Shown here in pieces: positions 62,566 through 64,000 of a DNA stretch of 64,000 bases; position 1 is the first letter of the stretch, and each line of letters begins with the position of its first letter. The notes beneath the pieces are model-generated. The model did no database searches. It had not been told where the DNA came from and saw only the letters and a list, made by a program, of their open reading frames with translations. The stretch is from UBA4408 sp002389785. GTDB lineage: Bacteria > Bacteroidota > Bacteroidia > UBA4408. Position numbers and translations under genes: made by a program. Location: NCBI GenBank assembly GCA_035438985.1, contig DAORJK010000001.1, positions 372,001 to 436,000 on the forward strand, written 5' to 3'.

Positions 62566-62616
62566 TTTTTAACATTTAGTTTTGGTATACTTATTGTAAT
62601 TTTACTCGGCATTGAA

Positions 62617-62659
62617 GAATGAACGGCAAAAGTAAAAATTTAAACCATTGCCGTTATTC
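62617..62659. promoter_or_regulatory. Inverted repeat in the proS/lipoprotein divergent region
   Basis: AACGGCAA (62622-62629) and TTGCCGTT (62648-62655) are perfect complements. With one bulged base the arms extend to GAAT...ATTC (62617-62659), a 12-bp interrupted palindrome. It overlaps the proS -7 element (TACTTTTG on the minus strand, 62634-62627). It could be a repressor site or a leader hairpin. Confidence 0.4.
62627..62634 (-). promoter_or_regulatory. -7 element (TACTTTTG) of proS
   Basis: The minus strand reads TACTTTTG, a perfect TAnnTTTG, about 62 bp upstream of the proS ATG. A -33 box is not clear. Confidence 0.45.
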
Positions 62660-62691
62660 AGAGTCAATATAATAATTACAATCTAATAAAC

Positions 62692-64000
62692 ATGAAAACT
62701 AACTTCTATTTATTGCTGTCAAGTATAGTAATTGCCAGCGCATGTAGTTCAACCAATCAATCGGTTAAAAACACTACAGATGATGTTTATTATTCATCCC
62801 AGGATGCAAAAAAAGAGATGGAAGATAAAAAGGCAGTTCTGGAAGCGGCAGCTGAAAAGAATCGAATAAAGAAAACAAACCCTGATAATTATACCAGTTC
62901 CGAAAACACACAGCAAAACACTTCGGAAGTTGTTGCGGATGATTATTACGACCCCAATGCTAGTTTAGCCAACAATTCATCCAGCACTACTGAAACGGAT
63001 GCAAACGGTAATACTTATGTAACGAATAATTATTATAACAACGATTATTCAAGCGATGATTATTACGATTATGCATACGCATCACGTATTAGAAGATTCC
63101 ACCGACCTTCAAGCTATTGGGGGTACTATGATCCATTTTACACTGATTTGTATTACTATAATTATCAACCATCTTGCTGGGGAACTAGTATTTATACCAG
63201 CTATAACTTTTGGAGTCCAAATACAACAATTATCATTGGAAGTAATTGGGGGTACAATCCTTGGAGACCCTATGGGTACTATGGTTATTCTAGGTGGGGC
63301 TATTCTGATCCTTGGTATGGGTATAATTACAATCCTTATGGCTTTGGTTATGGTTATGGGGGTTATTGGAACGGATATAATCAAGGATATGCTAACGGAT
63401 ATTGGAATGGCTATTATAATGGTTTTTCAAATGCTTATAATGGCACCAATTATTATTACAACAGTTTTGAAAATAAAAACAGCTATTATGGTCCACGTAA
63501 CTCATCCGCAACTAATGGTACTGGTACTCATGGCAGAGGGCATGATCGCAGTACATTCGGAGAAAAATATGAAAGGGCGGTGCTTGTTGACCGTGGAAAA
63601 GTGAATGATATAAAACCAGCTGTAGATGAAGTTAGACCAGTAAAAAATGGTATAAATTCAGAGAGCATAAATGGCGGACGCCCAACCACAAAAGGGAATG
63701 ATGTAAACACCTCCGATCAACCTGTTAAATCAACTACAGGTTCACCAGCAAATACAGGCAGACCAAACAATTCTGTAACTACAAACCCTGCAAACGATTC
63801 TCCAGTTAAAGGAGGTAATGCAAACAATTCTACCACCGGAAAACCAAAATGGACAACTAAAAATGATGATGTTCCTGTAAGAGGAAACACCGCTGAACCT
63901 TTAAACGGAACCGGTAGACCTAACCATTCAAATACTTCTACGAATGATGTAAATGAACCTGTGCGACCCAATCCATCAACTGGAGGAGGTAGACCAAATT
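62692..64000 (+). CDS. Tyr/Gly/Asn-rich lipoprotein, cut by the window end
   Basis: An open frame starts at ATG 62692 and runs to the window edge without a stop (436 complete codons). It has a lipoprotein signal peptide with acylation site around C18 (VIASAC). The N-terminal part is charged (SSQDAKKEMEDKKAVLEAA). A central ~120-residue region is extremely rich in Tyr, Gly, Asn and Trp (YWNGYNQGYANGYWNGYYNG). The C-terminal part is Asn/Thr/Gly/Pro-rich with repeated RPN-type segments. It probably ends beyond 64000. A similar lipoprotein beside proS occurs in other Bacteroidota as I recall; the function is unknown. Confidence 0.75.
   Translation, partial: MKTNFYLLLSSIVIASACSSTNQSVKNTTDDVYYSSQDAKKEMEDKKAVLEAAAEKNRIKKTNPDNYTSSENTQQNTSEVVADDYYDPNASLANNSSSTTETDANGNTYVTNNYYNNDYSSDDYYDYAYASRIRRFHRPSSYWGYYDPFYTDLYYYNYQPSCWGTSIYTSYNFWSPNTTIIIGSNWGYNPWRPYGYYGYSRWGYSDPWYGYNYNPYGFGYGYGGYWNGYNQGYANGYWNGYYNGFSNAYNGTNYYYNSFENKNSYYGPRNSSATNGTGTHGRGHDRSTFGEKYERAVLVDRGKVNDIKPAVDEVRPVKNGINSESINGGRPTTKGNDVNTSDQPVKSTTGSPANTGRPNNSVTTNPANDSPVKGGNANNSTTGKPKWTTKNDDVPVRGNTAEPLNGTGRPNHSNTSTNDVNEPVRPNPSTGGGRPN

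Noticed and set aside
63056..63604. 182-codon plus-strand ORF rich in Ile/Met
   Set aside because: It is an out-of-frame shadow of the Tyr/Gly-rich lipoprotein; the in-frame reading from 62692 has a proper lipoprotein signal and continues through the region.

Overview
This is an AT-rich, gene-dense bacterial chromosome segment from the phylum Bacteroidota. The evidence is five large secreted proteins with type IX secretion (T9SS) C-terminal sorting domains, promoters of the TTTG-N19-TAnnTTTG type, a Bacteroidota FtsZ tail ending NNSFLHDNVD, few visible Shine-Dalgarno sites, and many small outer-membrane beta-barrel proteins. Several families (SBBP/DUF7948, SprB repeats, M43 cytophagalysin-like protease) are typical of gliding or surface-active Bacteroidota. 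The genus cannot be named from sequence alone. The window shows no insertion sequence, prophage, CRISPR array or rRNA; it looks like ordinary chromosome with a few unusual genes.

Layout. 1-1.3 kb: the end of an unknown gene, ruvC (-) and a DinB-fold gene (+). 1.4-11.6 kb: a surface/secretome block with two tandem SBBP-propeller T9SS proteins (-) and a divergent SprB-repeat T9SS protein (+). 11.8-28.2 kb: a complete, tightly packed division and cell wall (dcw) operon on the minus strand, reading mraZ-rsmH-ftsL-pbp(PASTA)-murE-mraY-murD-[MurD C-domain paralogue]-ftsW-murG-murC-ftsQ-ftsA-ftsZ-yqeY. Three contiguous 10-bp MraZ-type boxes precede mraZ. 28.5-39.4 kb: outer-membrane barrels, queG, a small ORF, ubiX, an FN3 T9SS protein, a large TolB-propeller/Omp85-like protein and a half-size TauE/SafE permease. 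39.4-53.2 kb: mostly housekeeping genes (M20 amidohydrolase, tgt, LptG-type permease, ispE, accA, PaaE-type reductase, Glu/Leu dehydrogenase, anmK, acyl-CoA dehydrogenase, YjjG-type phosphatase, upp), many in convergent pairs only 2-8 bp apart. 53.4-58.6 kb: a lipoprotein, a three-gene glycan cassette (wecB, divergent polysaccharide deacetylase, FemAB/GNAT-like transferase), radC and rpsT. 58.9-64 kb: tRNA-Glu(UUC), an M43 T9SS metalloprotease, proS and a Tyr/Gly-rich lipoprotein cut by the window edge.

How the genes work together. The dcw operon supplies lipid II synthesis (MurC, D, E, G, MraY) and the divisome (FtsA, Z, Q, L, W, PBP). AnmK elsewhere in the window recycles the anhydro-MurNAc released from wall turnover. 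QueG and Tgt are two steps of tRNA queuosine modification. The T9SS cargo proteins and the beta-barrels form the cell surface.

Most worth a second look: a free-standing MurD C-terminal-domain paralogue inside the dcw operon that has lost the motif lysine; a Tgt with all three zinc-binding cysteines replaced; a peptidase-MA-like/TolB/Omp85 fusion lacking HExxH; the MraZ box array; and several palindromic candidate operators (upstream of upp, in the proS/lipoprotein and gdh/small-protein divergent regions, and upstream of the TolB/Omp85 gene).
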